DNA from: Mesorhizobium helmanticense
Lineage (GTDB): Bacteria > Pseudomonadota > Alphaproteobacteria > Rhizobiales > Rhizobiaceae
Direction of reading: 5' to 3'
Length of the DNA stretch: 64,000 nt
Assembly (NCBI RefSeq): GCF_003034915.1
Contig: NZ_PZJX01000042.1
Location: forward strand, 23,740-87,739
This document shows, one piece after another, positions 54,544 to 62,873 of the stretch. The position numbers and the translations under genes were made by a program. The notes beneath the pieces were generated by a model. That model had not been told where the DNA came from. It worked only from the letters and a program-made list of their open reading frames with translations, and searched no databases. The stretch's first letter is position 1, and every line of letters starts with the position of its first letter.

Positions 54544-54834
54544 TCAGACGACTAGCGACAACACCGTGGTGAGCAGGAACTGCCGGATGAAGAACAGGAT
54601 CAGCAGCAGGATGATCGGCGAGATGTCGATGCCGCCGAGGTCGGGCATGAAGCGGCGGATCGGCCGAAGCGCGGGCTCGGTCAGCCTGAAGAGCATGTTG
54701 CCGACACTGCCGACGAACTGGTTGCGCGAGTTGACGACGTTGAAGGCATAGAGCCAGGAAAAAATCGCCGAGGCGATGATAATCCACCAATAAAGGTCAA
54801 GCGCCATGACGATGGTTTGAATAAGGGCGATCAT
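54544..54834 (-). CDS. YggT-family membrane protein
   Basis: A 96-residue protein with two hydrophobic helices (YWWIIIASAIFSWLYAF and ISPIILLLILFFIRQFLL) around the signature LFRLTEPALRPIRRFMPDLGGIDISP. YggT proteins are associated with osmotic tolerance and cell division in the inner membrane. ATG 54834; the longer frame to 54885 is unlikely. Operon with DUF167. Confidence 0.92.
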   Translation of the reverse strand: MIALIQTIVMALDLYWWIIIASAIFSWLYAFNVVNSRNQFVGSVGNMLFRLTEPALRPIRRFMPDLGGIDISPIILLLILFFIRQFLLTTVLSLVV

Positions 54835-54994
54835 GCCGGTCTCCAATTGTTGCCGACATGTAGCCATTGCGCGCCAAACCGGCAAGAGCCGGCTTCCTCC
54901 GCATGCCGCATCGACGGCTGAAACGAGGCCCTTGGCGCAAAACCCAGCCTTGACAGCAAACCGCCGCGCCCGATAAATGCGCCATCCGCTGGAC

Positions 54995-55070
<76 letters not shown>

Positions 55071-55278
55071 GCGGATTTATCATAACATCATGATTTTAAA
55101 TGGTTTTGCAAAGTGGGCGAAACTATCCCCACTTCCTTCGCACCTCTACTGTGCGGGCGAGCCGTTTATCGCGGCGCAACGAGCTTGGACCGCGAGAAAC
55201 CCGTGTGAGGTATGTCATAGATTATTGAAGGAGGCTGGCTAGGTATAATACCCGTTCGTTCAGGCGGGAGGAAAATCA

Positions 55279-55551
55279 GTGTCTAATCCCCAGCGCGATG
55301 TCCGTGGTTATCTGGCCAGCTTTGGCGGAGGAATCCGTGTCGAAATGTTTGAGGCCGACGGCGAATGGGCCGTTCGCGTGATTGAGGATGACGAAGAACG
55401 CACATACTCGTTCGTGCTGAAAACCTTCGCCCTCGCCTTCGCCGAGGGCCAGAGGAGCCGCGTAAGACCTCCTGCGGTCGTACAGCTGGAGCGCAATCCA
55501 CCCCGCCTGTTCGGCTATACCCGCGTGAAGGCCGCGAACGACCGGTACTAG
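55279..55551 (+). CDS. Hypothetical protein downstream of tRNA-Ala
   Basis: A 90-residue soluble protein beginning at GTG 55279 with GGAGG about 9 nt upstream. It contains IRVEMFEADGEWAVRVIEDD and a basic C-terminus (RLFGYTRVKAANDRY). I do not recognise a family. A 208-bp gap lies between the tRNA and this gene, with no integrase in view. Confidence 0.6.
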   Translation: MSNPQRDVRGYLASFGGGIRVEMFEADGEWAVRVIEDDEERTYSFVLKTFALAFAEGQRSRVRPPAVVQLERNPPRLFGYTRVKAANDRY

Positions 55552-55806
55552 AGCGCCGACCCCAAGCTTTCACGCCAACTGGCGCCGGCCAGCTTTTCAG
55601 TGAAACTTCTGCTTTTTACCACCGTATTTGAGAATGACGGCGGGCTGCTCAGCGCTCTCTGAAAAGATCGTTATGCCCGCATACTCTGATCCCTGTGCCA
55701 GAAATCCGATCAGGCGTTACAAAAGATAGAAGGCCGGGAAGCAAATCCGTCGAAGCTTCGTTTGACTAACAGCATCACCGCCCATGCAACTTGACTGGAC
55801 ATCGAC

Positions 55807-56097
55807 GTGGCACGCCTGTCCATCGCCAAAGAACTGGAAAGCGCTGCAGATCGCATCACTGAGGTCTCGCGTGGCGATTTGCAGATTATCCTTCGCCGCG
55901 CAGCACTGGTGCTCAGGAACGTCTCCGGTATTTCGCTTGAGCCCGCGACAGGGGATGCACTCAACTCCATCGCCACCGAGATGAAGATCGCTCGAGCGGA
56001 GCTTATTCAAATCGTGTTGCGTGAGTGGCTGGAAACCAATCCCTATGCGTCAGTCCGGACGCAGGATAAGGAAAGTGAGACGGACGGGATCGCTTAA
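55807..56097 (+). CDS. Hypothetical small protein with ribbon-helix-helix-like C-terminus
   Basis: A 96-residue protein from GTG 55807. The second half (NSIATEMKIARAELIQIVLREWLE) has the strand-helix-helix rhythm of CopG/Arc-like DNA-binding proteins, but this is weak. Upstream in-frame codons and the absence of a strong ribosome site make the start uncertain. No function assigned. Confidence 0.5.
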   Translation: MARLSIAKELESAADRITEVSRGDLQIILRRAALVLRNVSGISLEPATGDALNSIATEMKIARAELIQIVLREWLETNPYASVRTQDKESETDGIA

Positions 56098-56099
56098 AG

Positions 56100-56498
56100 C
56101 TACAGGGATCTTCGCTTTTCGTATCTCAGGGCGCCGGTGAAATTCCTGGTCCAGTTCGCGATTTGCAACCCACACGCCATGCCGACGCAGCCGGCAGCCC
56201 AGTCCCAGGCATCCCGGTAGCGTCCAATCGGTTGCAAGCCTTGAAGAACCTCGATCGCGGCGGCGGTCAGAACGAGGAGCACAGTCAGCTTTGCCCTGTG
56301 GTCCGGCCAGGCAAAAAATCCGATAGTCGCCAACACGGCAAACGCAGCGACGTGATTGAGTTTGTCATGACCAAGGCTGATGGCGATGCCAAGCATCTGC
56401 AAAAGCCACCCCGGTGAAAGGGTTAGCAGGAGGACGACAGCCAAGATGGCCAGAAAAGCAATTCTTGCTGTGATGATAGGTGATCCTACATGCGACAA
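56100..56498 (-). CDS. VanZ-like membrane protein
   Basis: A 132-residue protein with four hydrophobic segments and the VanZ-like signature LGHDKLNHVAAFAVLATIG, then EVLQGLQPIGRYRDAWDWAAGCVG. VanZ-like proteins are small membrane proteins of uncertain role, some linked to teicoplanin resistance. Convergent with the 55807 gene (2-bp gap). Confidence 0.8.
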   Translation of the reverse strand: MSHVGSPIITARIAFLAILAVVLLLTLSPGWLLQMLGIAISLGHDKLNHVAAFAVLATIGFFAWPDHRAKLTVLLVLTAAAIEVLQGLQPIGRYRDAWDWAAGCVGMACGLQIANWTRNFTGALRYEKRRSL

Positions 56499-56868
56499 GG
56501 TTTGTCAGTCTTTCATCCAAAAAGATCGGGCCCAAGGAACTTGCCCATGACCGCACTTACTGGCTGTAAATTTCACTTTCCAACGGCGCGGCGCATCGGT
56601 CAAACGGATGAAAGATAATGAGTTAAGGCAATTCCTGGAAAAGTATGAAACGGTTTCCCGGGAAAGGCGCGTAGTACTTTCCCTAGGGAATTGCGTCAAA
56701 GCAAAGAGAGAGAAACGATAATCGCTCAAGCACACGGCAGCGAAGGCCCGAGCCATTAAATGGGGCCGAATTACTTATGTCCCCGCGGCCGATGACCTCG
56801 ATCGACGGAACACCTTCCGCAAGCCTTCATGCACCGCCCGCTCGATAGTGTCGGCTGAGGCCACACAC
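56499..56868. other. AT-richer intergenic region before the Gfo/Idh gene
   Basis: A 370-bp stretch. It holds two near palindromes, TTTCCCGGGAAA (about 56650) and TTCCCTAGGGAA (about 56678). A 37-codon open frame (ATG 56608 to TAA 56721, MKDNELRQFLEKYET...) lacks a ribosome site. No gene can be supported. Confidence 0.4.
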
Positions 56869-58053
56869 TCAGGAAAACAAGGCAGGCGTCCAGGTCCCAC
56901 CGGCGGAGCTTGAAGCGACGGCCGCCGCGACGAACTTTACGCCGCGCGCGCCATCGACGACGTCGGGCACCTGGGCGGCCTGCGCCGGATCGACCACGCC
57001 GCCCGAGCGATGGGCGCGGATGATGTCGGCGGCATCGCGGTAGAAATTGGCGAAGGCCTCGATATAGCCCTCGGGGTGGGCTGCCGGCATGCGCGACACC
57101 CGCCGGCTCGCCTCGGTCGAGCCATGGCCGCCGCGCACCAGCGTGCGCGTTTCCTCGCCATATCGGGAGAAACGCAGCTCCTCCGGCCGCGCACCGGACC
57201 ATTCGAGCCCGGCCCTGTCGCCATAGATGCGCACGGAGAGATCATTGTAGTGGCCGGGCGATGTCTGGCTGGCCAGGATGGTGCCGCGCGCCCCACCCGT
57301 CCAGCGCACCAGCACATGCGCATTGTCGTCGAGCCGCCGCCCCGGCACCGCGGTGAACAGATCGGCCGAAACCGCCTCAGCCTCGCAGCCCGAGATAAAG
57401 CTCGCAAGGTTGAAGGCATGCACGCCGATGTCGGCCAGCACCGCCGATTGCCCGGTCCGCGCCGGGTCGGTGCGCCATTCCGCCTGCTTCTGGCCCTGCG
57501 CGTCGATCGGCAGGGTCAGCCAGTCCTGGATATAGGCTGCGTGCACCGAAACGATGCGGCCGAGCTCGCCCGCCGCCACCATCTCGCGCGCCTGGCGGAC
57601 CATGGCATAGCCGGTGTTGTTGAGCGTGACGACGAATTTGCGGTTTTTCGCCCGCGCCAGCGCCACCAGTGCTTGCGCCTCTGCCAGCGTCGTCGACAGC
57701 GGCTTGTCGCAGATGACGTCGATGCCGGCTTCGAGAAAGGCGGTGGCGATCGGTGCGTGCAGATGGTTGGGCGTCACGATGACGACGGCTTCGATGCCGT
57801 CGGGCCGCGCCGCCTCCGCCCGCGCCATGGCATGATAGTCGGCATAGCTTCGATCCTGGGCGATGCCTATCTCTTCAGCGGAAGCGGCCGCGTTTTCAGG
57901 ATCGGAAGACAGCGCACCGGCAACCAGCGCGATCTGGTCGTCGAGCCGCATGGCGAGCCGGTGAACGGCGCCGATAAAGGCATTGCGGCCACCGCCGACC
58001 ATGCCGACCCGCAAGCGCTGGTGCGTCGATCCGTCCGATGTTGCGTAGACCAT
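56869..58053 (-). CDS. Gfo/Idh/MocA-family oxidoreductase
   Basis: A 394-residue NAD(P)-dependent dehydrogenase of the Gfo/Idh/MocA family, which usually oxidises or isomerises sugars and inositols. The N-terminal Rossmann start RVGMVGGGRNAFIGAVH and the catalytic-loop ICDKPLS (DKP variant of EKP) are present; ADIGVHAFNLASF is the conserved C-domain motif. The preferred start is ATG 58053 with GGAGGAG 7 nt upstream; TTG 58059 also fits. Divergent from the RpiR regulator at 58216, suggesting shared control. Confidence 0.92.
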   Translation of the reverse strand: MVYATSDGSTHQRLRVGMVGGGRNAFIGAVHRLAMRLDDQIALVAGALSSDPENAAASAEEIGIAQDRSYADYHAMARAEAARPDGIEAVVIVTPNHLHAPIATAFLEAGIDVICDKPLSTTLAEAQALVALARAKNRKFVVTLNNTGYAMVRQAREMVAAGELGRIVSVHAAYIQDWLTLPIDAQGQKQAEWRTDPARTGQSAVLADIGVHAFNLASFISGCEAEAVSADLFTAVPGRRLDDNAHVLVRWTGGARGTILASQTSPGHYNDLSVRIYGDRAGLEWSGARPEELRFSRYGEETRTLVRGGHGSTEASRRVSRMPAAHPEGYIEAFANFYRDAADIIRAHRSGGVVDPAQAAQVPDVVDGARGVKFVAAAVASSSAGGTWTPALFS

Positions 58054-58075
58054 TTTCAAGCTCCTCCACCTGTCG

Positions 58076-58137
58076 CTTCGTCATCCTGTAGTCTCCGCGA
58101 CGGAGCTCCGCTCCTGCTTCGCTCCAGGAATGACGGC
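58076..58137. repeat. TTCGTCATCCTG-family palindromic repeat
   Basis: GCTTCGTCATCCTG (from 58076) faces CAGGAATGACG (to 58137), with an internal GGAGCTCC-type hairpin. Related to 7907 and 43769. It lies in the Gfo-RpiR divergent promoter region. Confidence 0.65.
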
Positions 58138-58215
58138 GTTGGGAGGCATACCATTTTCGAACAGGATTTCCAGTTTCCATATTGTAAAACGATTGTATCG
58201 CGCTAGCGTGACGCC

Positions 58216-59118
58216 ATGACGGGAACACAAAAATCACCTGGACAATCCATTGCCGACGAGGCGGCGACCCGCAAACGCGGCCGCTCGCTGGCCGCGCTCG
58301 GCTACACCAAGCCGCAGACCTATGAGGAACTGCGCGCCGTGCTGTCGTCCGGCACGGTGCATTTTCCAAAGCGCCTGCGCCAGGTCGCCATCTTTCTGTG
58401 GCAGCATCCGAGCGATGTCGCTCTGGGCACCATCGCCCAGGTCGCGGAACAGGCCGGCGTGCAGCCCTCGACGCTGGTGCGCTTCGCCCAGATCTTCGGC
58501 TATGCCGGCTTTTCCGATTTCCAGGGCCTGTTCAAGGACCACGTCAAGGGCTCCTGGCCCGAAGGACGGGCGCGCGATGGGCAGGAACAGGCCGCCACCG
58601 AACCCAACGCCAATCTGCATTTCCTGAACGGCCTGGTCGACGCCTCGCAGGCCTCGCTCGGCCGCATCGACAAGGGCTTCGACATCGCCAGTTTCGAGCG
58701 CATGGTCGATCACCTGGCGATGGCCGAGCTTATCTACGTGATCGGCTCCAAGCGCGCCTTTCCCGTCACCACCTATCTCTCGCTCACTCTGTCGCAGCAG
58801 GGCGTGCGCAATGTGCTGGTCGACAATGTCGGCTCCACCGCGCTTGACCAGGTCGGCTGTATCGGCACGCGCGACGCGGTGCTGGCGGTCTCCTTCAGCC
58901 CCTACAATTCGATCACGCCGGATCTCGTCGCGGTCGCCCATGAGCGCAAGGCGCGCATCGTCACCATCACCGACAGCACGTTTTCTCCCTTGGTCAAGCT
59001 CTCGGACACTTGGCTGGAGGTGGTCGAGCAGGATTTCGCCGGCTTCCGATCGCTGGCAGCCTCGCTCGCCGTCGGCATGGCGCTCGTGCACGGCGTGGTC
59101 GCGCGGCGCGCCGCTTGA
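58216..59118 (+). CDS. MurR/RpiR-family regulator with SIS domain
   Basis: A 300-residue regulator. The N-terminal RpiR helix-turn-helix region (FPKRLRQVAIFLWQHPSDVALGTIAQVAEQ then VQPSTLVRFAQIFGYAGFSDFQ) is followed by a sugar-isomerase (SIS) domain (AELIYVIGSKRAFPVTTYLSLTL, DAVLAVSFSPYNSITPDLVA), which binds a sugar phosphate effector. ATG 58216. It probably controls the SDR-MDH-epimerase-ABC genes downstream and the divergent Gfo/Idh gene. Confidence 0.93.
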   Translation: MTGTQKSPGQSIADEAATRKRGRSLAALGYTKPQTYEELRAVLSSGTVHFPKRLRQVAIFLWQHPSDVALGTIAQVAEQAGVQPSTLVRFAQIFGYAGFSDFQGLFKDHVKGSWPEGRARDGQEQAATEPNANLHFLNGLVDASQASLGRIDKGFDIASFERMVDHLAMAELIYVIGSKRAFPVTTYLSLTLSQQGVRNVLVDNVGSTALDQVGCIGTRDAVLAVSFSPYNSITPDLVAVAHERKARIVTITDSTFSPLVKLSDTWLEVVEQDFAGFRSLAASLAVGMALVHGVVARRAA

Positions 59119-59135
59119 AATCGTCACTGGCATAA

Positions 59136-59164
59136 TTGACTATCGGGAACTATCGTTCCATATT
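59136..59164 (+). promoter_or_regulatory. Promoter with a palindrome between -35 and -10
   Basis: TTGACT (59136-59141) and CATATT (59159-59164) are spaced 17 bp, a plausible sigma-70-type promoter for the SDR gene. A perfect dyad GGAAC-TATC-GTTCC (59146-59159) lies inside the spacer and would block RNA polymerase when bound. The RpiR protein is the obvious candidate, but this is inferred. Confidence 0.5.
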
Positions 59165-59197
59165 TAGAAAAATAGAAACTTTGTTCCGGGAGGAGGA

Positions 59198-59980
59198 ATG
59201 GAGCTTCAGCTCAACGACAAGGTGGTGCTGATCACCGGCGCCACGCAAGGCATCGGCCGCGCGATCGCCGAGGAACTCGCGCGTTGTGGCGCTGGCGGCC
59301 TGCTGATCACCGGCCGCGACGAACAGCGCGGCGCGGAGGCCGCGGCTCAGCTTTCCGCCACGGGCGCGCCGACCGCCTTTGTCGCCGCCGAGCTTGCCTA
59401 CCCTGCTGCCCCGGTGCGGTTGGTGGAAGCTTGCATTGCCCGCTTCGGGCGCATCGACGGGCTGGTGAATGCCGCCGGCCTCACCGACCGCGCTTCCTTC
59501 CTCGATGCCGATCTCGACGATTGGGCTTCGCTCTTCGCCGTCAATGCCCGCGCCCCTTTCTTCCTGATGCAGGCCGCCATCGCCGATATGGTCAAGCGCG
59601 GGCAAGGCGGCGCCATCGTCAACATCCTGTCGATCAACGCGCATTGCGGTTCGCCGGAACTGGCCGTCTATTCCGCCACCAAGGGCGCGCTCGCCACGCT
59701 GACCAGGAATGCCGCCAACGCGCACCGCTTCGACCGCATCCGCGTCAACGGCATCAATGTCGGCTGGACCGACACGCCGGCCGAACGCAAAATGCAGGGC
59801 GAGACGCTTGGGCTTGGCCCCGGCTGGCTCGACGCCGCCAACGCCTCGCAGCCCTTTGGCCGCCTGCTGGCGGCGCAAGAGGTGGCGAACCTTGCCGTCT
59901 TCCTGCTTTCCGACGCCTCCGGACCGATGACCGGCGCGCTGATCGACCAGGAGCAATGGGTCGTGGGAGCGAACCGGTGA
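59198..59980 (+). CDS. SDR-family oxidoreductase
   Basis: A 260-residue short-chain dehydrogenase. Cofactor motif TGATQGIG (residues 13-20), NAAG (NAAGLTDRAS), and active site Y158-S-A-T-K162 (AVYSATKGALATL) preceded by the catalytic serine in ILSINAHCGS. GGAGGAGG precedes the ATG by 4-11 nt. The stop overlaps the next start by four bases (GTGA). The likely substrate is a polyol or sugar, by context. Confidence 0.94.
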   Translation: MELQLNDKVVLITGATQGIGRAIAEELARCGAGGLLITGRDEQRGAEAAAQLSATGAPTAFVAAELAYPAAPVRLVEACIARFGRIDGLVNAAGLTDRASFLDADLDDWASLFAVNARAPFFLMQAAIADMVKRGQGGAIVNILSINAHCGSPELAVYSATKGALATLTRNAANAHRFDRIRVNGINVGWTDTPAERKMQGETLGLGPGWLDAANASQPFGRLLAAQEVANLAVFLLSDASGPMTGALIDQEQWVVGANR

Positions 59981-61785
59981 GGGTCGCCGCCGCACCGCTC
60001 GAAACGCTCGGCCCGCAATTGCTTAGCCGGCTTCCTCTCGCCGTCCAGAAACCATCCTACGACCGGGCTGTGCTTGCGCGTGGCATGGCGCATCTCGGCG
60101 TCGGCGCCTTCCACCGCTGCCATCAGGCAGAATACACCGACGATCTCTTGTCCCACCGTCTGGATTCCTGGGGCGTGATCGGCATCAACATCCGCCCGCC
60201 TCATCTCGCGGAGACGCTGGGCCAGCAAGGCGGCCTTTACACGCGCCTGATCCGGCAAGACAATCAGGTCGAGCCACGCGTCATCGGCAGCATCGTCAGG
60301 GTCGTCGACAGCCAGGAGAGTGCTGCACCGGCGCTCGAGGTGCTTTCCTCGCCGGATATCGAACTGGTGACCATGACGGTGACCGAAAAAGGCTATTGCC
60401 ACATTCCCTCGAGCGGCGCGCTCGACCTCGACCATCCTGATATCGTCCACGATCTCGCCAACCCTCGGACGCCGCGCAGCGTGCCCGGCATATTGGCGCG
60501 GGCGCTGGAACTGCGCATGGCCTCGCACGGGCGTCCGGTGACACTGCTCTCCTGCGACAACATCCCGACCAACGGCGTCATCCTGGAAAATGTCGTGCAG
60601 GCCCTTGCCAGCCGGCGCAACAACAGCCTGGCCGACTGGATATCAGCCAATGTCGCCTTTCCCTCGGCCATGGTCGACCGCATTGCGCCGGCGACCACGC
60701 CGGCCGACATCGAGTTGGTGGCGCAGCGTTTCGGCTACCACGACGCCGGCGTCGTCGTCGGCGAGCCGTTCCGGCAATGGGTGATCGAGCAGAAATTCGC
60801 CGGCCGCGTGCCGCGCTGGGATCTGGTCGGCGCGACTTTCGTCGGCGACGTCATGCCCTTCGAGCACCTCAAGATGCGGGTGCTGAACGGCGCCCAGACC
60901 GCGCTGGCCACGCTCGGCGTGCTGGCCGGCCTTGAACACACCTTTGATGCGATCGCCGACCCGCTGCTCGCCGATTTCGTTCGCCGCATGCTGGTCGAGG
61001 AGACGCTGCCGACCCTGATGCCGGTGCCAGGCGTGGAGCCGCTGGCCTATGTCGAGCAGAGCCTCGGGCGTCTACGCAACACCGCGATCCGCCACCGCAA
61101 TCACCAGATCGCCACCGACGGGTCGCAGAAGATCGTGCAGCGCCTGCTCAACCCGATCCGCGACCGCCTGGCGAAGGGCGAAAGCATCGCGCTTCTGTCG
61201 GTGCCGGTCGCCGGCTGGATGGCCTATCTGATCCAGGCTTCGGCACGGTTCGGCAAGCGCTGGCCGGTGTCGGACCCCTATGCCGGCAAGATCGCTGATA
61301 TAGCCGACGCAACCGGCCATGACCCCGAAGCGCTGGCGGCAGGGGTCCTTGCCATCGACAGCATTTTCGACCCGGGCCTTGCCGGGAACGATGCGTTCCG
61401 CAGAGCCGTCACATCAGCCCTTGACCGGCTGCTGTCGAACGATCCGATGGCCGCCGTCAGGCACAGTCTGGAACAAGGCGGCAGGGCAGTGGGTCAGTTT
61501 GAAGCCGGAAGAGAGGCGTCTCAATTGATTGATCCTAAACCCATCACGAACGAAAATATTCTGATGGCTCTTGGCATCGTTCTCGTCGAAATTCGCGCGA
61601 CTGATGATCTATCCAAAGCACGGATGATCGCTGACTCATTTCACAACGTACCGGCCATGATCGCGTCTGGCGCCAGTCCTCAGGATACCTGGGCAAGTGT
61701 ACTTGGAACCGCTCGCAGGCTTGATATGGAACGATATGTCGTCTGGCTATTAAGACACGTTCAGGCGAGGCAGATTTCAAACTGA
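59977..61785 (+). CDS. Mannitol-dehydrogenase-family protein with extra C-terminal tail
   Basis: A 602-residue protein; the family is usually about 480-510 residues. The N-terminal NAD domain has GVGAFHRCHQAEYTDDLL, and CDNIPTNG follows. The catalytic block is K299-MRVL-N304-GA-Q307, where mannitol 2-dehydrogenases have K-x4-N-x2-H, so the third residue is Q, not H. From about residue 502 the sequence is no longer MDH-like: a tail of about 100 residues (NENILMALGIVLVEIRATDD, then MERYVVWLLRHVQ) is encoded by visibly AT-richer DNA (61520-61780). GTG 59977 overlaps the SDR stop. Probable polyol oxidation, but altered chemistry is possible. Confidence 0.85.
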   Translation: MRVAAAPLETLGPQLLSRLPLAVQKPSYDRAVLARGMAHLGVGAFHRCHQAEYTDDLLSHRLDSWGVIGINIRPPHLAETLGQQGGLYTRLIRQDNQVEPRVIGSIVRVVDSQESAAPALEVLSSPDIELVTMTVTEKGYCHIPSSGALDLDHPDIVHDLANPRTPRSVPGILARALELRMASHGRPVTLLSCDNIPTNGVILENVVQALASRRNNSLADWISANVAFPSAMVDRIAPATTPADIELVAQRFGYHDAGVVVGEPFRQWVIEQKFAGRVPRWDLVGATFVGDVMPFEHLKMRVLNGAQTALATLGVLAGLEHTFDAIADPLLADFVRRMLVEETLPTLMPVPGVEPLAYVEQSLGRLRNTAIRHRNHQIATDGSQKIVQRLLNPIRDRLAKGESIALLSVPVAGWMAYLIQASARFGKRWPVSDPYAGKIADIADATGHDPEALAAGVLAIDSIFDPGLAGNDAFRRAVTSALDRLLSNDPMAAVRHSLEQGGRAVGQFEAGREASQLIDPKPITNENILMALGIVLVEIRATDDLSKARMIADSFHNVPAMIASGASPQDTWASVLGTARRLDMERYVVWLLRHVQARQISN

Positions 61786-61873
61786 CCCACTACCGGCGAC
61801 AGCCACAGGTTGAAGCGGCCGGTACAATCGGCATAGTAGGATCGGTCGTGAATACACGGCCAAGGGAGGCAAA

Positions 61874-62788
61874 ATGAAGCTTGGACTGCTCACCGCACCA
61901 TTCGCGGAGACGCCGCTCGGCGAGGTTGCAGACTGGTCGAGCTCGGTCGGCTTCGAGGCGCTGGAAATCGCCTGCTGGCCGAAATCTTCCGGCGCCCGCC
62001 GGCGCTATGCCGGCACCAGCCATATCGACGCGGCTTCGACGTCGCCGGCGCAGGCCAGGGAAATCGTGGCCTCGCTGGCGGAAAGGAACCTCACCGTCTC
62101 CGGCCTCGGCTATTACCCCAATCCGCTGCACCCGGATGCCGCGCATCGCGAGGCGGTCATCGGCCATCTGAAGAAGGTGATCGTGCTGGCCGCCAATATG
62201 GGCGTGCCTGTCGTCAACACTTTCTGCGGCGGCGATGCTTCCAAAACCGTCGACGTCAATTGGGAGGAAGCGCTCAAGGTCTGGCCCGCCATCGTCGCCC
62301 ATGCGCGCGACCATGGCGTCAAGCTCGCCTTCGAGAACTGCCCGATGATCTTCAGCTATGACGAATGGCCGGGCGGCCACAACATCGCCTATTCGCCGCA
62401 GATCTGGCGCCGCATTCTCGAAGCCTGGGGCGGCGATGTCGGCATGAATTTCGACCCCTCGCATCTGGTCTGGCAGATGATCGACCAGGCCCGCTTCATC
62501 CGGGAATTCGGCCCTTACATGCTGCATGCCCACGCCAAGGACCTGATGATTGATCATGATGGGTTGTATGAGCGCGGAATCCTTTCGGCTGGCATAGGCT
62601 GGCAGGTGCCGCGCATGCCGGGGCTCGGCGATGTCGACTGGAATGTCATCTTCTCCGGCCTCTACCGGGCCGGCTATGACGGACCCATCATCATCGAGCA
62701 CGAGGACCGGCGGTTTGAAGGCAGCGACGACAGGGTCAAGCGGGGTTTCCTGCTCGCCCGCGACGTGCTGCGCCCCTTCGTCAAATGA
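61874..62788 (+). CDS. Sugar phosphate isomerase/epimerase (TIM barrel)
   Basis: A 304-residue xylose-isomerase-like TIM-barrel protein. Metal ligands of the family appear in LAFENCPM, GMNFDPSHLVW, MLHAHAKDLM and PIIIEHEDRRFE. Such enzymes epimerise or dehydrate keto-sugars and inositols. ATG 61874 follows a GGGAGG. Part of the same operon as MDH (88-bp gap) and the ABC binding protein. Confidence 0.92.
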   Translation: MKLGLLTAPFAETPLGEVADWSSSVGFEALEIACWPKSSGARRRYAGTSHIDAASTSPAQAREIVASLAERNLTVSGLGYYPNPLHPDAAHREAVIGHLKKVIVLAANMGVPVVNTFCGGDASKTVDVNWEEALKVWPAIVAHARDHGVKLAFENCPMIFSYDEWPGGHNIAYSPQIWRRILEAWGGDVGMNFDPSHLVWQMIDQARFIREFGPYMLHAHAKDLMIDHDGLYERGILSAGIGWQVPRMPGLGDVDWNVIFSGLYRAGYDGPIIIEHEDRRFEGSDDRVKRGFLLARDVLRPFVK

Positions 62789-62808
62789 CGGCGCAAAGAG
62801 CTTGGCTT

Positions 62809-62835
62809 TGATCCTGTCGCAGCTCGACAGGATCA
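62809..62835. terminator. Hairpin between epimerase and binding-protein genes
   Basis: TGATCCTGTCG (62809-62819) and CGACAGGATCA (62825-62835) form a perfect 11-bp stem with loop CAGCT and no T-run. Such intercistronic stems often protect or separate mRNA so that the binding protein is made in excess over downstream transporter parts. Confidence 0.7.
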
Positions 62836-62873
62836 GGCCCTGAAACTGAAAAACAAAGTGGAGGAAGTCTGAA

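Noticed and set aside
56608..56721. 37-codon ORF in the spacer
   Set aside because: No ribosome binding site, no recognisable similarity, and it overlaps palindromic sequence.
55071..56868. Complete integrated element at the tRNA
   Set aside because: No integrase, no duplicated tRNA 3' end and no att-like repeat could be found by eye.
59284..59976. Upstream extension of the mannitol-dehydrogenase frame over the SDR gene
   Set aside because: The extension is arginine-rich, lies in another frame of a clear SDR gene, and the GTG at 59977 forms the expected four-base overlap.
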